Positions 22,440-35,109 of a stretch of DNA of 64,000 nucleotides are shown here, piece by piece (position 1 is the first letter of the stretch; each line of letters begins with the position of its first letter). Source of the DNA: Coriaria nepalensis (lineage: Eukaryota; Streptophyta; Magnoliopsida; Cucurbitales; Coriariaceae); contig CP114482.1 in NCBI GenBank assembly GCA_027186245.1, positions 32,631,209 to 32,695,208 on the forward strand, given 5' to 3'. A program made the position numbers and the translations under genes. The notes beneath the pieces are model-generated. The model was not told where the DNA came from. It ran no database searches and worked only from the letters and a program-made list of their open reading frames with translations.

Positions 22440-22695
22440 TTTTTTTAGTCCTAGATTATGTATCGACTATTGTGAACATAATAAAGTGACGTTGAAGAAC
22501 AAATACTCTCTACCAAGGATTGATAATTTGTTCGATCAACTAAAAAGGGCAACAACTTTCTCAAATATTGATCTACAGTTGTGATATCACCAACTTAGTG
22601 TTAAGAAAGAAGATGTCCTAAGGAATGCTTTCAAGATTCGTTATGAGCATTATGAGTTCTTATTAATACAATTTGGGTTGACAAACGGCCTAAGT
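22440..22695 (+). pseudogene. Ty3/gypsy reverse transcriptase fragment
   Basis: The plus strand reads [39 protein letters not shown], then after a stop YHQLSVKKEDVLRNAFKI and YEHYEFLLIQFGLTNG. That is RT motifs 2 to 4 of a gypsy element. It starts and stops abruptly and has no LTR nearby. Confidence 0.85.
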
Positions 22696-23440
22696 ATTTA
22701 GGGATTTGATTGGATTAGAGAAGATGAACGCTTCTATGTATGCATGCGAAAATGGAGGTAAGGTGTGAGTTTTTTTTTTTCTATTTTTGGAAATGTAAGA
22801 GGATGAATATTTTAGTCATTTTACATATTCCATTTCATTTTTTTTCAAAAAAGTCAACAAAAGTCAAAAGAGAAAGTCATTTTTGTAACTAATTTTTTGG
22901 TGAGTCTATTTTATAAAATTAACTTTTAAAGGGGATTAGTTTTACGAATTCTCTCAAAAAATAATTTTTTTTTTAAATATGGCCTTATAAAACATATTTC
23001 TTATATTTTAATATATATTTTTGCATTTCATACCTTGAAAAAAATTATCAAATTGGTATAAAGTAATAAAATGAGAAAATAATTATTCAATAAATATGAT
23101 AGAATGAAAATCCATATTATTAAAATACAAAAATTATATCAGAAATTATTTTCTTATGATTATTTATTTTTTATTTTTTGAATTTTAAAAACTAAAATGC
23201 AATTTCAAAGCAGGCCGATCGATTACTTTTAAGAACTAGAATGTATTACCGAACGGTATTTCCCTTAAATTATAAAAACTATAGTTAAAAAAAAAAAGAA
23301 AAAAAAAGGGAAGGTCCCCGATTTCTCTTTCGTTAGTCTACCATCTGGCCCGTTCTAGGTCTCTGGCCCCCTTATCGCCATTTCAAGCTCACTACGCCAT
23401 TTTCTCGAGAAAATACTTTTCCGGGAAAATAAGAAAGAAA
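22696..23440. other. AT-rich intergenic DNA and YIP4 promoter region
   Basis: No coding block was recognised from 22700 to 23270. The last ~170 bp upstream of YIP4 become GC-richer (23300-23440) and contain the probable leader. No convincing TATA box was seen; the poly-A tract at 23287-23310 is the only low-complexity feature. Confidence 0.5.
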
Positions 23441-25688
23441 ATGTCGCACAGTGATACCATACCACTACACCAATCCTCCCAATCTGACATCGACGAAATC
23501 GAAAACCTAATCAATTCTACCGTCCATTCAGGTACATCCACCGTCCTTCCGGCTAGGCCGCCTAGTCCTCCTAGGGCTTCGATTCCCATCTCCTCCTCCC
23601 CATTCATACAGTCCAATCTCCCGCCGCAACCGCCTAAACATACCACTCCGAATCCGCCAGCTGTCCTGCCCGCTACGCCGGTCTTACCGGTTTCCGGTAA
23701 CGGCGGTCCTGGCCTATCATCTACCGGTTTCGGACCGCCGATTAACACACTTACGGAGCCGGTTTGGGATACAGTGAAGAGAGATCTGTCGAGGATTGTA
23801 AGCAATTTGAAGCTAGTTGTGTTTCCAAATCCGTATCGTGAAGATCCAGGAAAGGCTTTGAGAGATTGGGATCTATGGGGCCCCTTCTTCTTCATTGTGT
23901 TTCTCGGTCTTACTCTCTCGTGGTCTGCTTCAGTCAAGAAGGTAAGAATCTCAAATCAAAATGCTTGTTGCAGTTCCTCAAATTGTTTCATTAAACCTGG
24001 TTATTTGATTAAATAATAAGCGTTTATGGTGATTAATATCTGTGTGTACTATTTCTGAGCTGATAATCTTTATGCTCTGCATTGCCAAATTAGTATCTAT
24101 TTGGTGCTGTAAAACATGCGATTGTGCATAAACAAGAACACATCCAATTTCTACTCCTGTTGGGTAATTTTGTCTATGCTTCTGCTTTATAATTACGTAG
24201 TGTCAATATCAAGGGGATGCTATGAAAAATATCTCAGCTGTATCTTGCAACCCAGATTTAATCCTTAAAGAAGGGATGTTAAATGAGACTTGTCTAGGTG
24301 TGGATTTAATCCATTAAAGTGAAACTTTTTACGTTCTTGATTTCTCGATTAGAATGAAAATGATATTGATGGAAAATGTATTTGATCGAAAATGAGAAAA
24401 ATAATCCATGTAATGGAAGTAGAAGGAAATTTTGACGTAAGAGAGGGTCTGGAAAGTAAGTGAGATAATGGAAAAAGATCTGAAAAGAATAAAGGAATAT
24501 GGTTGAAGTTAAGTGACAAAGCTCCTATCAAAATTGATGTATCTTTCGTTCTTGTCAACTTTTTTATTTTTTATTTTTTTAAAATTTAAAATTAAATTTT
24601 TTTTTTCCATTTCTTTGTTTTAAATAGGCCACTTATATTACCATCAAAATTGATTGGAAGCGAAAATCATTTGCTACATATCTTCTAACTCTTATTCATT
24701 TGGCATAATCATTTTAAATGTCCCTTGTTCTAAGATATATCCATTAACAATAATCTACCCTTATAATCTTCCAGTCTGAAGTTTTTGCTGTTGCATTTGC
24801 ACTGCTTGCTGCTGGAGCTGTTATTCTAACACTGAACGTACTCCTCCTGGTAACTCTCTCTCTCTCTTTTCCAGTAACTAGGCATGCATCCCTTAAACTT
24901 TTGAAACACTAGATATATAACCTATTGTAAGGTTAGCATGCAAAGTAGGCATGTCGCATAAGCTTAATTGTACAAGAAACACAAATTTTCCCTTTCCCCA
25001 GCTAATTAACTTTTTCAACAAAAAAGTTGTCATGAAAAGTTATAAAAAAAAATCAATACTAAATATACAATTATGTTGATGTGACATGTCAACTTAACAT
25101 GCCAAATCCCTATCTAATAATAAAATAAGGAAATAAATTTTATCATAAGAGACTGTCTAGTTTTTAAAAGTTTAAAGGCCTGTATGTGTAATTTTTGAAA
25201 CGTGAACGGGCTATGTCTAGTTACTTGAAAATTTAGGGGTGGTAAGTCAAGTATAATCTTCACTCTACAAGACATTTTGAACTTCTCTGTGCCTTGGATT
25301 AAGAAAATTCCATATTCTACGTGTAAAATCTGGCATGTGTGATAATTAGATATTCCATATTATATATATCTATATATACCAAAATCTGGCAATTGATAAC
25401 TGTATATTCCATATAATACTTGTGTAGGGTGGACACATAATATTTTTCCAGAGTCTAAGCCTTCTGGGTTATTGCCTATTTCCTCTGGACATAGGAGCCT
25501 TAATCTGCCTGTTGAAGGACAATGTGATTCTGAAATTTGTAGTGGTAAGTGTGAGCTTGGCTTGGAGTTCTTGGGCCGCTTATCCTTTCATGAGTGCAGC
25601 CGTTAACCCACGTAGAAAAGCTCTTGCCCTTTACCCCCTTTTCCTTATGTATGTGTCTGTTGGTTTCCTCATCATTGCCATTGACTAA
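23441..25688 (+). CDS. YIP4: YIP1-family membrane protein YIP4
   Basis: Multi-pass protein of the Golgi/trans-Golgi network that in plants works with ECHIDNA in secretion of wall material (family knowledge). Exons 23441-23941, 24775-24849 and 25428-25688 have GT-AG borders and give 278 aa, the normal plant YIP4 length. Residues 1-110 are a Pro/Ser-rich cytosolic tail. DLWGP at 144-148 and GYCLFP at 206-211 are the YIP1-family signature blocks (the second is usually GYGLxP). Five hydrophobic segments follow: about 149-165, 170-192, 195-220, 226-246 and 257-277. The ATG follows AAGAAAGAAA. The open frame on the opposite strand of exon 1 is a shadow. The gene appears intact. Closest sub-type (4a or 4b) cannot be decided here. 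Confidence 0.93.
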
Positions 25689-26759
25689 CTAAGACAAAGG
25701 GGTGACCAATAGTTTCATTAGGAGTTAATCCTGTAATTAGAAATTTAGGTGTTTTGGATTTTTGAAACTTGAACGCTGCCAAAAATTGAATGCTAGATGC
25801 TAGTTTTATGAAACTTAAGTCTTTTTATTTATTTATAAATTTGATATGTTAGTTCAGAATTTGTATGAGATTTTTGCACACAGCTCGTTAGTTTAAGCTT
25901 TGTATGGTAATTTTAGGGAATTTTCTAGTTCTTTGACTTCGTCTACTATGTTAGTATGTTATATTCTTTTGAAACTCCAGTTTAGTAGAAACGCATTAAA
26001 ATAGAATGAGATGTCATGCTAACATATCATAATTGATGTGATATTTGAATAATAAGTAACGACAGAACAATGATCTCTCACAAACAAGTCTCAAAAATGA
26101 AGAAAGATCTGTCTCCAGCTCATTCATACGGCCTGCAACATCACAAGCTCATAACAAGACAAAGTGTCTGAAAAAAGGCTTCAAAATTATTACCAGTACG
26201 CATACCAAACTGTTTCTCAATGTTTGGGCCAAACCTAAGGGATAGTACCATTTACACAGACGGATGGATTGCTTTGAAAAAGTCTTTCGAAAAGCATACG
26301 GTAAGGGGAGGCATTTTAGCCTTGCTCCAACCGTGTCGATCAGTCATGTCCTTATTTTTTTAAAAATATCAACCACTGGGTTAATCATATACTGCCGGAA
26401 ATAGGATCAAATTTCTCGTGGAACAGGATACAGACCCAAAATATAGAGCACTATTGAAACTACAATAAACTAAAAACATATTAAATTGGTATTTAATTGG
26501 AATTTAGAGTAATGTATTTTAGTTAAACTGTCTTACTTCAAAGTGAGTTAGTACTTAGCTCGATCCAGCACGTAAAATTATGATTATAAGATGAAGATTA
26601 TAGATAAACGAAACTTATTTAAAAGTCTTGCTCGGAATTAAAATCTATAAAAATTATTTATTATGATCGGAATATTAATCGAGTCTCAAATTATATATTA
26701 AAGTTTCAGCTTCAATGATAATTTGGGAGCTTATTTTAAAATGTGACCGTATACAAGTA

Positions 26760-26796
<37 letters not shown>

Positions 26797-28490
26797 ATTA
26801 ATTAATTTGTTTTTCTTTTTTTAAATCTCCCTCCATCTTTTTAACTTTTATGTGGGCAAATGGAGCTGTGAACAGTCAAACTCTCATCTGACCCAGTGTG
26901 AAAGATTACTGTGTCATTATTTTCAGTGTCAATTTGGTCATTAAGACCAGTGTGGGAACCGTACGGACACTCTGCCAAAAGTGCGAATATTATAATACGA
27001 AGGATTTGAGAGATCTAGAGCTTTCGTAATGGGTGAGGTTTACTTGTTGAAGCTGCCTTCAATGGATTTTCAGAGCGTAATATTTATTTATTTTATTTTA
27101 TTAAGAAAATAAATAAATAAATAAATAAAAGAGGGGAAGTAATTCTGTAATTGGGTCAGAGATAAAGTTAAAAAGGTAAATGAAGAAGTAGAAATATGAG
27201 TCAGAGTTAGTGAAAGGAAGAAAAGCAATTTAACCTTAAAAAAAAAAAAAGTTTTCTTTTTCTAATATATAATTTTTTTTTATTTACTTATTTAAAATTT
27301 ATTTAATTAAAAGGAAGCTATCTTTTAAAATCACAATAAAAATTAGATAACATTATTAAAAAAGAGATTAAAAATATTATATTTTATATCATAAAAAAAA
27401 TTTAAAAATTAACATATAAAAAATATTAATTAAAAATAAAATAAATATTAATTTAAAAATTAACATTATTAGATAAATTTCTTTTATATATTTTTGATGA
27501 TAAATTATAAATTTTAATAAAAATAATTAAATATACAATATTATTAAATAAATTTAAAAAATAATTTTTATCCACAAGAGTTATATATATATATATATAT
27601 GCTCTGACCAAAATGCATCAAATACTGTGCAGAGAATCAGCTAAATCTTCTTAAAGATTTTTCCTAAACCAAATCAAGTAAATAATATTATTTTTTATCT
27701 ATTTTTTATTTTATTTTATTATTTTGAAAACAAAAAAAAAAATTATTTTTATTTTTATTTTTATTTTTTACAGTTGTAAAAGTAATAATAAGAACAAAAT
27801 CTGTTTCATACGTTACCCAGGAATAAGACACTTTTCTCACTTGGTAAGTAAAATGATTTCCATGCCTGCATGCATCTTCGTAAAATTTTCTACTTTCTAA
27901 CATGAATGAGCTTCTCTAATTATTATTCTCTTTTAATAATGAATTTATTAAATTGATATTTTTAATAATGAATTTTTTTAAATAAAATATTTTCTGAATT
28001 TAAAATGGATTGAGTTTAGAGTCTAAAATAGTAATAATAATAATAATAATAATAAGTATTATAAAATATAACTTAAGTATTTAGGAATTAATAGGTAGAT
28101 TTAATTCCATATATTAGCTTGATATTATTTTTAAAATAAAAATTAAAGATTCGAATTATTAAAAAAAATTTAAATTTTCGAACTTTTAAGATTAAAATTA
28201 AAAAAAAAAAAAAATGTATATTTAAGAAAGATAAATTCCAACCAAACAATATCAATCAATGAAACTTCGTTTACAGGCTACATCCGGCTTAAAATGGACA
28301 TTATTCTCGTTTTATCCGATTTTTTATTAGTAATAATCTTCTAAACCAGTTTGAAATCACCTATCATCTCCCCTTCTTCAAACCCTTCTTATAAGTCAAT
28401 ATGCATTTCCTTCGAGCTCAATCTGGTAAGTAATTCTTGATCTTGCTTCTCTCTATTTTATCCTTCATCCTCAATCTTGCTTTTTTATCC
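25689..28490. other. Intergenic, strongly AT-rich, microsatellites
   Basis: It holds the YIP4 3' UTR and then no recognisable gene. Microsatellites: (ATT)n at about 26760-26797, (AATA)n at about 27107-27130, (TA)n at about 27583-27600, (ATA)n at about 28030-28055, and a poly-A run at 28199-28213. 26140-26350 is less AT-rich, but no conserved protein reading was convincing. Confidence 0.6.
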
Positions 28491-28732
28491 GGGTGAAATT
28501 TGATCATTTACCAATCAAATTTAACTCAATTTTATCGGTTTTTTACCATGCATATTTTTTTGGTTTTATAAATTCATGTTTTCTATCTTATTTTCTATTA
28601 AGCTCGATTTATAAAAAAAAAAGAATTTCATTTGTAATATTGTTTCCAAGTAAGTCTAATCCCAACTCAAAAGGTCCAAAAACCCTTTTTGGCTTTTTGT
28701 CCTTTCACTCCCTTCACTTCCCTCCTTTTACG

Positions 28733-28742
28733 TATATTTATA
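28733..28742 (+). promoter_or_regulatory. TATA box candidate of AAA-ATPase gene
   Basis: TATATTTATA lies 197 bp before the start codon and is followed by a pyrimidine-rich leader (28743-28830), as is common in plant genes. The implied start of transcription is about 28765-28775, giving a 5' UTR of ~170 nt. The open stretch at 28493-28927 spans promoter and leader and is not regarded as coding. Confidence 0.5.
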
Positions 28743-28938
28743 CCCCCTCCCTTCACCAAGCTATCCTACTCTGTAAATCTCATTTCATCTCCCCTCCACG
28801 CTCGAAACCTCTGCTTCTCTATCCTTCCCAGAAAACGAAGAAGAAAAACCCCATAAATCAATTACCCAAAGAAAAAGTGAGAAAACCCATAAACCTTATC
28901 TTCAACATCTTCTTCAAGAAAATATAATAGGAGAAGAA

Positions 28939-30519
28939 ATGATGAAGGAATACTGGACCTCTCTGGCCTCACTCTTGGGCGTCCTAGCCTTCTGCCAAAC
29001 CCTACTCCAAACCGTCTTCCCGCCTGAGCTCCGATTCGCCATTGTCAAGCTCCTCAACAAGCTCTCCACCACCTTCTCCTCCCACCTCTACTTCGACATA
29101 ACGGAAATCGACGGCGTCAACACCAACGAACTGTACAACGCCGTCCACCTCTACCTCAGCTCCTCCGTCTCCACCTTCTCCACGCGCCTCAGCCTCACGC
29201 GCCCCCTCAACTCTTCTTCCTTCACCTTCGGCCTCTCCAACAACGACTGCATCGTCGACACCTTCCAAAACGTCACCGTGCAATGGGAACACGTCGTCAC
29301 TCAGCGACAGACCCAGACCTTCTCTTGGCGGCCATTGCCGGAAGAAAAACGTGGGTTCACTCTAAAAATCAAGAAGAGAGACAAAGGACTAATCCTCAAC
29401 TCCTACCTCGATTTCATCATGGATAAAGCGAATGAAATTAGACGAAAGAATCAAGATCGCCTTCTTTACACTAATTCACGAGGTGGGTCTTTAGATTCAA
29501 GAGGGCATCCATGGGAATCTGTTCCTTTTAAGCATCCAAGCACTTTCGACACATTAGCTATCGATCCGGTTTTGAAGAAGAAAATCATGGAAGATCTTAA
29601 AGATTTTACTAATGGGCAGAGTTTTTATCAGAAAACAGGCCGGGCTTGGAAACGGGGCTACCTACTTTACGGCCCGCCCGGGACAGGGAAGTCGAGCATG
29701 ATCGCGGCAATGGCGAATTACTTGGGGTACGATATTTACGATCTCGAGCTTACGGAAGTTCAAAATAATTCCGAGCTTAGGAAGCTTCTAATGAAGACGA
29801 GCTCGAAATCGATCATTGTTATTGAAGATATAGATTGTTCGATAAATTTGGGGAATAGGACTAAAGTGAACAATTTTAGTTCGAAAAGGGGGTATGAGTC
29901 GGGGGAGGAAAGCGGGAATAATAATTCGATCACACTTTCGGGTTTGCTGAATTTTACGGACGGGTTATGGTCGTGTTGCGGGAGCGAGAGAATTTTCGTG
30001 TTTACGACGAATCATATAGAGAGGCTTGATTCGGCATTGTTGAGGAGTGGAAGAATGGATATGCATATTTTCATGAGTTATTGTTCGTATCCGGCTTTGA
30101 AGATTCTTGCAAATAATTATTTGGGGATAGAGGAGACTGATTTTGAAAGAGAAGAATTAGGAGGAGGAGAATGGAAGGGTATGGAGGGGGTTCTTGAAAA
30201 GGCCGAGATTACTCCGGCTGATGTGAGCGAGCTTTTGATCAAGAATAGGAGAGATGAGAAGAAAGCGATGACGGAACTAATGGAGGAATTGAAATTAAGA
30301 GTGGATAGGAAGAAGAAGACTGGAAGGACAAATGGTGGAAAAGGTGGAGTGGAGGAAGAACAAGAAGAAGAACAGGAGAAGAGAGCTTTAGAGAGTGGTA
30401 ATGGTCCTAAAGAAGAAGTATTAGGAGGGGGGCGTGGTTTTGTGGACGAAATTTGTTGTAAGAAGAAGAGTTCTAGAGAGGAGAAGCAAGAAAATGATGA
30501 GATTACAATTGAGAAATGA
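28939..30519 (+). CDS. BCS1-type AAA ATPase (AAA-ATPase At5g57480-like)
   Basis: Intronless, 526 aa. The start could be Met1 or Met2 (ATGATG); relatives begin with the MKEYWTSLASLLG that starts at Met2. Residues ~5-30 are a hydrophobic anchor. The N-terminal AAA-associated domain follows (FDITEIDG, NELYNAV.LYLSS). The AAA module has Walker A GPPGTGKS at 245-252, Walker B around IIVIEDID to residue 299, FTDGLWS near 338-344, sensor-1 FTTNH at 355-359, and Arg 369/372 in LLRSGRMD. From ~440 on the tail is rich in Lys/Glu (EEEQEEEQEKR), typical of plant paralogues and poorly conserved. Membrane location (ER or mitochondrion) differs among family members, and the substrate is unknown. GC content is high in the first 400 bp. 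The frame is intact. Confidence 0.93.
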   Translation: MMKEYWTSLASLLGVLAFCQTLLQTVFPPELRFAIVKLLNKLSTTFSSHLYFDITEIDGVNTNELYNAVHLYLSSSVSTFSTRLSLTRPLNSSSFTFGLSNNDCIVDTFQNVTVQWEHVVTQRQTQTFSWRPLPEEKRGFTLKIKKRDKGLILNSYLDFIMDKANEIRRKNQDRLLYTNSRGGSLDSRGHPWESVPFKHPSTFDTLAIDPVLKKKIMEDLKDFTNGQSFYQKTGRAWKRGYLLYGPPGTGKSSMIAAMANYLGYDIYDLELTEVQNNSELRKLLMKTSSKSIIVIEDIDCSINLGNRTKVNNFSSKRGYESGEESGNNNSITLSGLLNFTDGLWSCCGSERIFVFTTNHIERLDSALLRSGRMDMHIFMSYCSYPALKILANNYLGIEETDFEREELGGGEWKGMEGVLEKAEITPADVSELLIKNRRDEKKAMTELMEELKLRVDRKKKTGRTNGGKGGVEEEQEEEQEKRALESGNGPKEEVLGGGRGFVDEICCKKKSSREEKQENDEITIEK

Positions 30520-32340
30520 TCAATGTACTTTTTTTTTTTTTTTTTTAACCTTTTATGATTTTGTAGTGATTAAATTAATATTTTCTTGGCATTTAAGGAT
30601 CTGATTGAGGGAGGAAAAATGTGATGTAGAAAAAAAGAAAAAACAGATATGTTCGATCTCTAGAGACCATTAACAACCTGTATGATCTATGTTGTTTTAA
30701 GATTTCTATTTATTTATTTTAAAATTATTTCTGATGTTGATTTGAGGGACTAAGAAAGGTTTGAGTTGATGATTTGTTTGGTTACATAGGCTTAATATGA
30801 GCAAATTTCTTAAGAAAAAGATCAAAAACTTGTTTATGGATATCATGAAATTTTGGTATTAGTTCACTTAGTTTTGGAGTCTTAGACGCGATGACGTGTA
30901 TGATTATAATGAAATTTAATATTAACTAAATGTATGTTTATAATTATAATGAAAATCGGAAAGTCATGATTTTATCTTCATGCCAACATAAAATTAATTT
31001 CGATCATAAATCATATTAAATTTCATTGATTCAAATTACATCGGAAATTTACTTTATCATGTATCAAATTTAAATAATTTGGACAAGGATTTGGACCCAA
31101 CCCAATCATGTTTATCACAAACATCTCATACAAGGGGGAACGGGTCACGTGGGGTGCACATGGGAGAATGATATGCCATTATAGGATATGTTGGGAATAT
31201 AGGAAGTATGTAGGATGCCACTGGATGATAATAATATATACAAGACTGTGAGGGAATATAGGAAGTATGTAGGATGCCACTGGATGATAATAATATATAC
31301 AAGACTGTGAACTATAGTCTTGGATTTATCTGGCCATCACACTTTTTGTGATGGAATGCTGCATAGGTGCCATGCCATGACCCTGAGAAAGTGGATAAAA
31401 CTTCAGCCTAGAATCATTATAAAAAAAAAAAAAAAAAGAAAAAAAAAAAGACAAATAATAAATTTTATGAAGAAGGGAATCTCTTAATGCTTTTTGTTTA
31501 GCTTTTGTCGGTAAACAAACTGAAGTTTCACCAATTGATCTTACTTAAGAGGCGGCCTATATATTTCTCGAGGGTTCTATGATTAACTTATCAAAAAATT
31601 TTAACTAAGTTTCAGAAATGCCTTTTTCAAAACTATGCACTTAATTTGGAGCCTGATTATGCATCTAATCACTAGTCTAAGCCCAAGTTTGCTTTTACCT
31701 CTTCTAGAATAGAGTTATGCAAAATTAGATTTTTGAATTAATGGTGTTGAAATTTGGGTAGAGTAAAACGGATCCGATCCGATCTGGATTGGTCGGCTTC
31801 CGATCAACATCCAAGATGGGAAATATTTTCAGTCGGATCAGTTTGATTTAATCTAGATTCAGTCGGATTTTAGATCCGGCAGGATTTGATATTTATTTTT
31901 TAATTTTTATTCTTAATTTCTATTTTTCGTATTTTTTAAATTTTTTTTTAAAAAAATTCGGTTAAAAAAAGGAGGAATTAGATTTATTAATCAATAATTA
32001 ATAAATGAAGATTTTTCCCTTTAAATACTTTCCCTTTTTAAGTATTTTCATTTATTTTTATCTTAAATTATTTTTTCATTAATTTTTCCTACATTTATTC
32101 ATATATAATAACTTGTGGCTAGTTATTATATCATGTTAACTTACTACTCGTTCCCAAAAGCTTAACTAGTTAAACTGTTATGAAACTACTTAATAACGGA
32201 GAAACTTTTGTATGAGTATAACTTATCACTATTTTTGTAATCTAATAAATAAAATCATGTCTTATCTTATCTACACTTGACTATATCAAGCATATCAAAC
32301 ACTTCTACCAACTTCTAGACATATTTGATCTATGCTTCTC
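30520..32340. other. Intergenic with a 59-bp tandem duplication
   Basis: It holds the 3' flank of the AAA gene and then AT-rich DNA. A perfect 59-bp direct duplication lies at 31193-31251 and 31252-31310. A/T-rich runs occur at 30529-30546 and 31420-31450. 31760-31880 is rich in GGATCCGATC-like words. No gene seen. Confidence 0.65.
31193..31310 (+). repeat. Perfect 59-bp tandem duplication
   Basis: Two identical head-to-tail units each begin GGGAATATAGGAAGTATG and end AAGACTGTGA. Identity without a mismatch indicates a recent event. The flanks show no related copies. Confidence 0.95.
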
Positions 32341-32399
32341 TATATTTGGAAGCTAAATATTTATTTGAGTACAAAAAGTGCGCTTACATAAGAACTGAG

Positions 32400-33700
32400 A
32401 AGGATTAGACAAATGACAAAAAAAATGTAGAAAAATATAAAATAGCATGCATATGACATTTATGGATTTAGAAAAAAAACTTATGATACAGTGTTTAAGA
32501 AATTAATATAATGGGTAATTAAAAGGAAGAATGTGCATCAATATTATATTGATATAATTAAGGATATATATGAAATGTTATAACTAATGTTCAAGCAGTA
32601 GGTGAAATATTTAGTGAATTCTCTTTTATAGTAGGATTTCATCAAATGGAAATTTTAAGTCCATACATCTTTATTTTGGTTATCGATGAGCTGACCAAAC
32701 ATATTTAGGATAAAGTATCCTGATATATGTTACTTGCAAATGATGTCATCCTAATTGATAAAAATTGAGAAGGTATAAATTGAAAATTAGAGAGGTAGTG
32801 AGAAATTATAGAGAGTAAGGATCTTAGAATTAGTCTTTCAAAGACGGAATATCTAATTTGTAATTTTGATCACGAATCTTGAATGATGGATAATCCAATT
32901 GAGATCGACGACAATGAGGTATTAGAGTATAAAGTTTTTCGTATTTAGAATCTATTATCCAAAATACTAGGGACATTCGAGAGGATATAGGTTATAGGAT
33001 TAAAGCATGTTAGATGAAATAGAGGATGACATCAGGAGTTTTATACGATAAACGAATGCCCATGAGGTTGAAAAGAAAGTATTACAAGACAATCATTCGA
33101 CCAATTATGCTTTATGATTCGGAGTATTGGACCACTATGGGACAATATATTAAAATAGATATGTGATAAAATATTTAAACATAAAATTAGATATGACATG
33201 ATTATATGTTATCTAGGTATAAACTATATAAATGACAAAATTAAGGAAAAATGTCTAATATGGTTTAGTCATACACAGATGAGACTAAATACAACCAACT
33301 ATGCTTTATGATTTGAAGTGTTGGACCACTATGGAACAATATATTAAAATAGATATGTAATAAAATATGTAAGAATAAAATTAGATATGCTATGATTATA
33401 TGTTATCTAAGTATAAACCATATCGATGACAAAATTAAGGAAAAATATCCAATATGGTTTGGTTATGTACAGATGAGACTAAATACGACCTTAATTCAAA
33501 AGTTTAGATTGACAAGTAAGTAGATAGCGTAGATAAAATGATAAGCCATTAAAAATTTGGATGAAGTAGCAAAAAAAATATATTGAAAGATTGTATAATT
33601 AAAAAAATCAATATCCATATAACTAATATAAAAAATAATAAAAATGAATTTCGATAACGATGACATAAGAATTAAGAAGGTTAGCTAGTTAAATTTAACT
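32400..33700 (+). mobile_element. Non-LTR retrotransposon (LINE/RTE-like) RT relic
   Basis: With many stops the plus strand follows a common plant LINE RT: FIDLEKTYDTV near 32459, HQYYIDIIKDIYE near 32540, a GFHQ.E.LSPYIFILVIDEL block near 32625-32690, a LLANDVILI-like active-site region near 32730, and KVLQDNHSTNYALxFGVLDH near 33080-33140. The G-L-S-K-T region lies near 32830. It is old and heavily decayed, with no poly-A or target duplication identified. Its 3' part is duplicated in tandem. Confidence 0.75.
33100..33487 (+). repeat. 194-bp tandem duplication inside LINE relic
   Basis: 33100-33293 and 33294-33487 align throughout, with scattered substitutions (about 7-8 percent by eye). 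Both begin ACCAA(t/c)TATGCTTTATGATT and end GATGAGACTAAATAC. The duplication is therefore clearly older than the perfect one at 31193. Confidence 0.85.
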
Positions 33701-34699
33701 CAAACTATAGTTCATTACGTGCATCTACTAAAAATGAAGACCGTACAATAACAATCTCATTGTGGGGTCCATAAATAATCTTATATTTCATAGTACCTTG
33801 TAAAAAGAAAAAAAAAAAGAAGTGTAACATGTCATGATAGCGTTGTCATCATGGACTTGACTAAATTTGAATTAATTAGCCACTAACTTTGGATTATGGA
33901 TGTGATTAAACTTTCTTTATAGTTGTGATGTATGCGGCCACCGGTGCCAAATGCAACGAAAAACAATATTAAAGTTGGGAAAATACATTAATTAGGAACC
34001 TAACATATATTATACTATATAATATAATCATTAATTTATTACAAAATGGAAAAGGCTTTGTCACTAATTGAAAAGTTTGATCATCCTGTCGATGATCGGA
34101 AGGATTGGCCTTTTGAGTTTGCTTTCTTGTCATTTCCTAAACGTGTTGGACTCCACCATAAACCTAAAGGGAAGGTCGGAAAGAGCTTTCTACTAATGCT
34201 ATTATTGAGTATTGAACACTTGGGTGTATTAATGTGAGGGGTGGAGTCAAAATTTTTATTACGGCTTCAACTGAAGCTAAGAGTTATTAGGGTACGTGAG
34301 ATAAAGACATATTAACATAGTTTTATATATTAAATATATAAATTTTAAATATCTAATATATAATATATGTTAATTTACATTACAGAGGAAGATGTATAAA
34401 AATTATACATTGATCATTCTCGTACAAAAATTATAAGATTTCTTGCGAAAACTCAGATTTCAATAGAAGAAATTTGTTAATGGAGTATGAGAACCATACT
34501 CAGTTACCAAATGTATAAAGAAATAGAAGAAGGAAGCTGAGCAGGAGCCTCACAATTCACAGTTTTACACCTCCTAAAATGCTTGAAAAAAAATTAAGGA
34601 AGAAGAAGATGAAATAAGGAATGAGTCAGAAAATAGGGAAGAAGAAGAGGGAAAGGGGGGGAGGAGAGGTCGTGAAGAAGAATAAGTTAGGGTCAGGCA
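33701..34699. other. Intergenic, no gene seen
   Basis: AT-rich sequence; a short open stretch at 34046-34237 has no recognisable domain. 34560-34690 is purine-rich (AAGAAGAAG, GGGGGGGAGGAGAGG) and directly precedes the LTR at 34700. Confidence 0.5.
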
Positions 34700-35109
34700 T
34701 GTTAATAATATGATATATTTTGGTGGAGGGAAGAGATACAAATCTCAAAACTATTTTATCATTCAAACTATCTTCTTGTATTTTTTCCTCTCTCACACCT
34801 TTCTCACAACAGAATATAATTTATTATAGACTCTTAAGACTCTTGAAATTCGTATACAACATAAATGTAAAAACAGAATTCTAAACAGCAATAGTTAAAT
34901 CTGACCATTGGTTACAAAAAATGCAATAACTTATTATAGGGAACTCCAAACGACTTGAAACTTGAACCATCAGAAACTAGACTTCAAGGCACATCAAATA
35001 GACTCCTCATTTGCCCAGAATGATCTAGAATTGCCCTTTCAAATTCGCTCCTTAATCAGTCTCAAAAAACTGTCCACTATGCAGTCACAAATTTAATGGT
35101 AAATTAAGT

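Noticed and set aside
23392..23937. 181-codon open frame on the minus strand
   Set aside because: It is the mirror of YIP4 exon 1, whose plus-strand product is clearly conserved and spliced correctly.
26160..26330. Possible cytochrome P450-like reading (TKLFLNVWA, then GRHFSLAP after breaks)
   Set aside because: Matches are short, in different frames, and lack the haem-binding Cys motif; most likely chance.
26760..28060. Regularly spaced short repeats considered as an array
   Set aside because: They are simple AT microsatellites without unique spacers; CRISPR arrays are not expected in plant nuclear DNA.
28493..28927. 144-codon open stretch upstream of the AAA ATPase
   Set aside because: It spans the probable TATA box and pyrimidine-rich leader, has low-complexity hydrophobic composition and no known domain, and is in the position of promoter plus 5' UTR.
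29002..29292. 96-codon minus-strand frame rich in Gly/Glu/Val
   Set aside because: A shadow of the GC-rich start of the AAA ATPase; no start context or homology.
34046..34237. 63-codon plus-strand frame
   Set aside because: No motif, no splice context, and flanked by AT-rich intergenic DNA.
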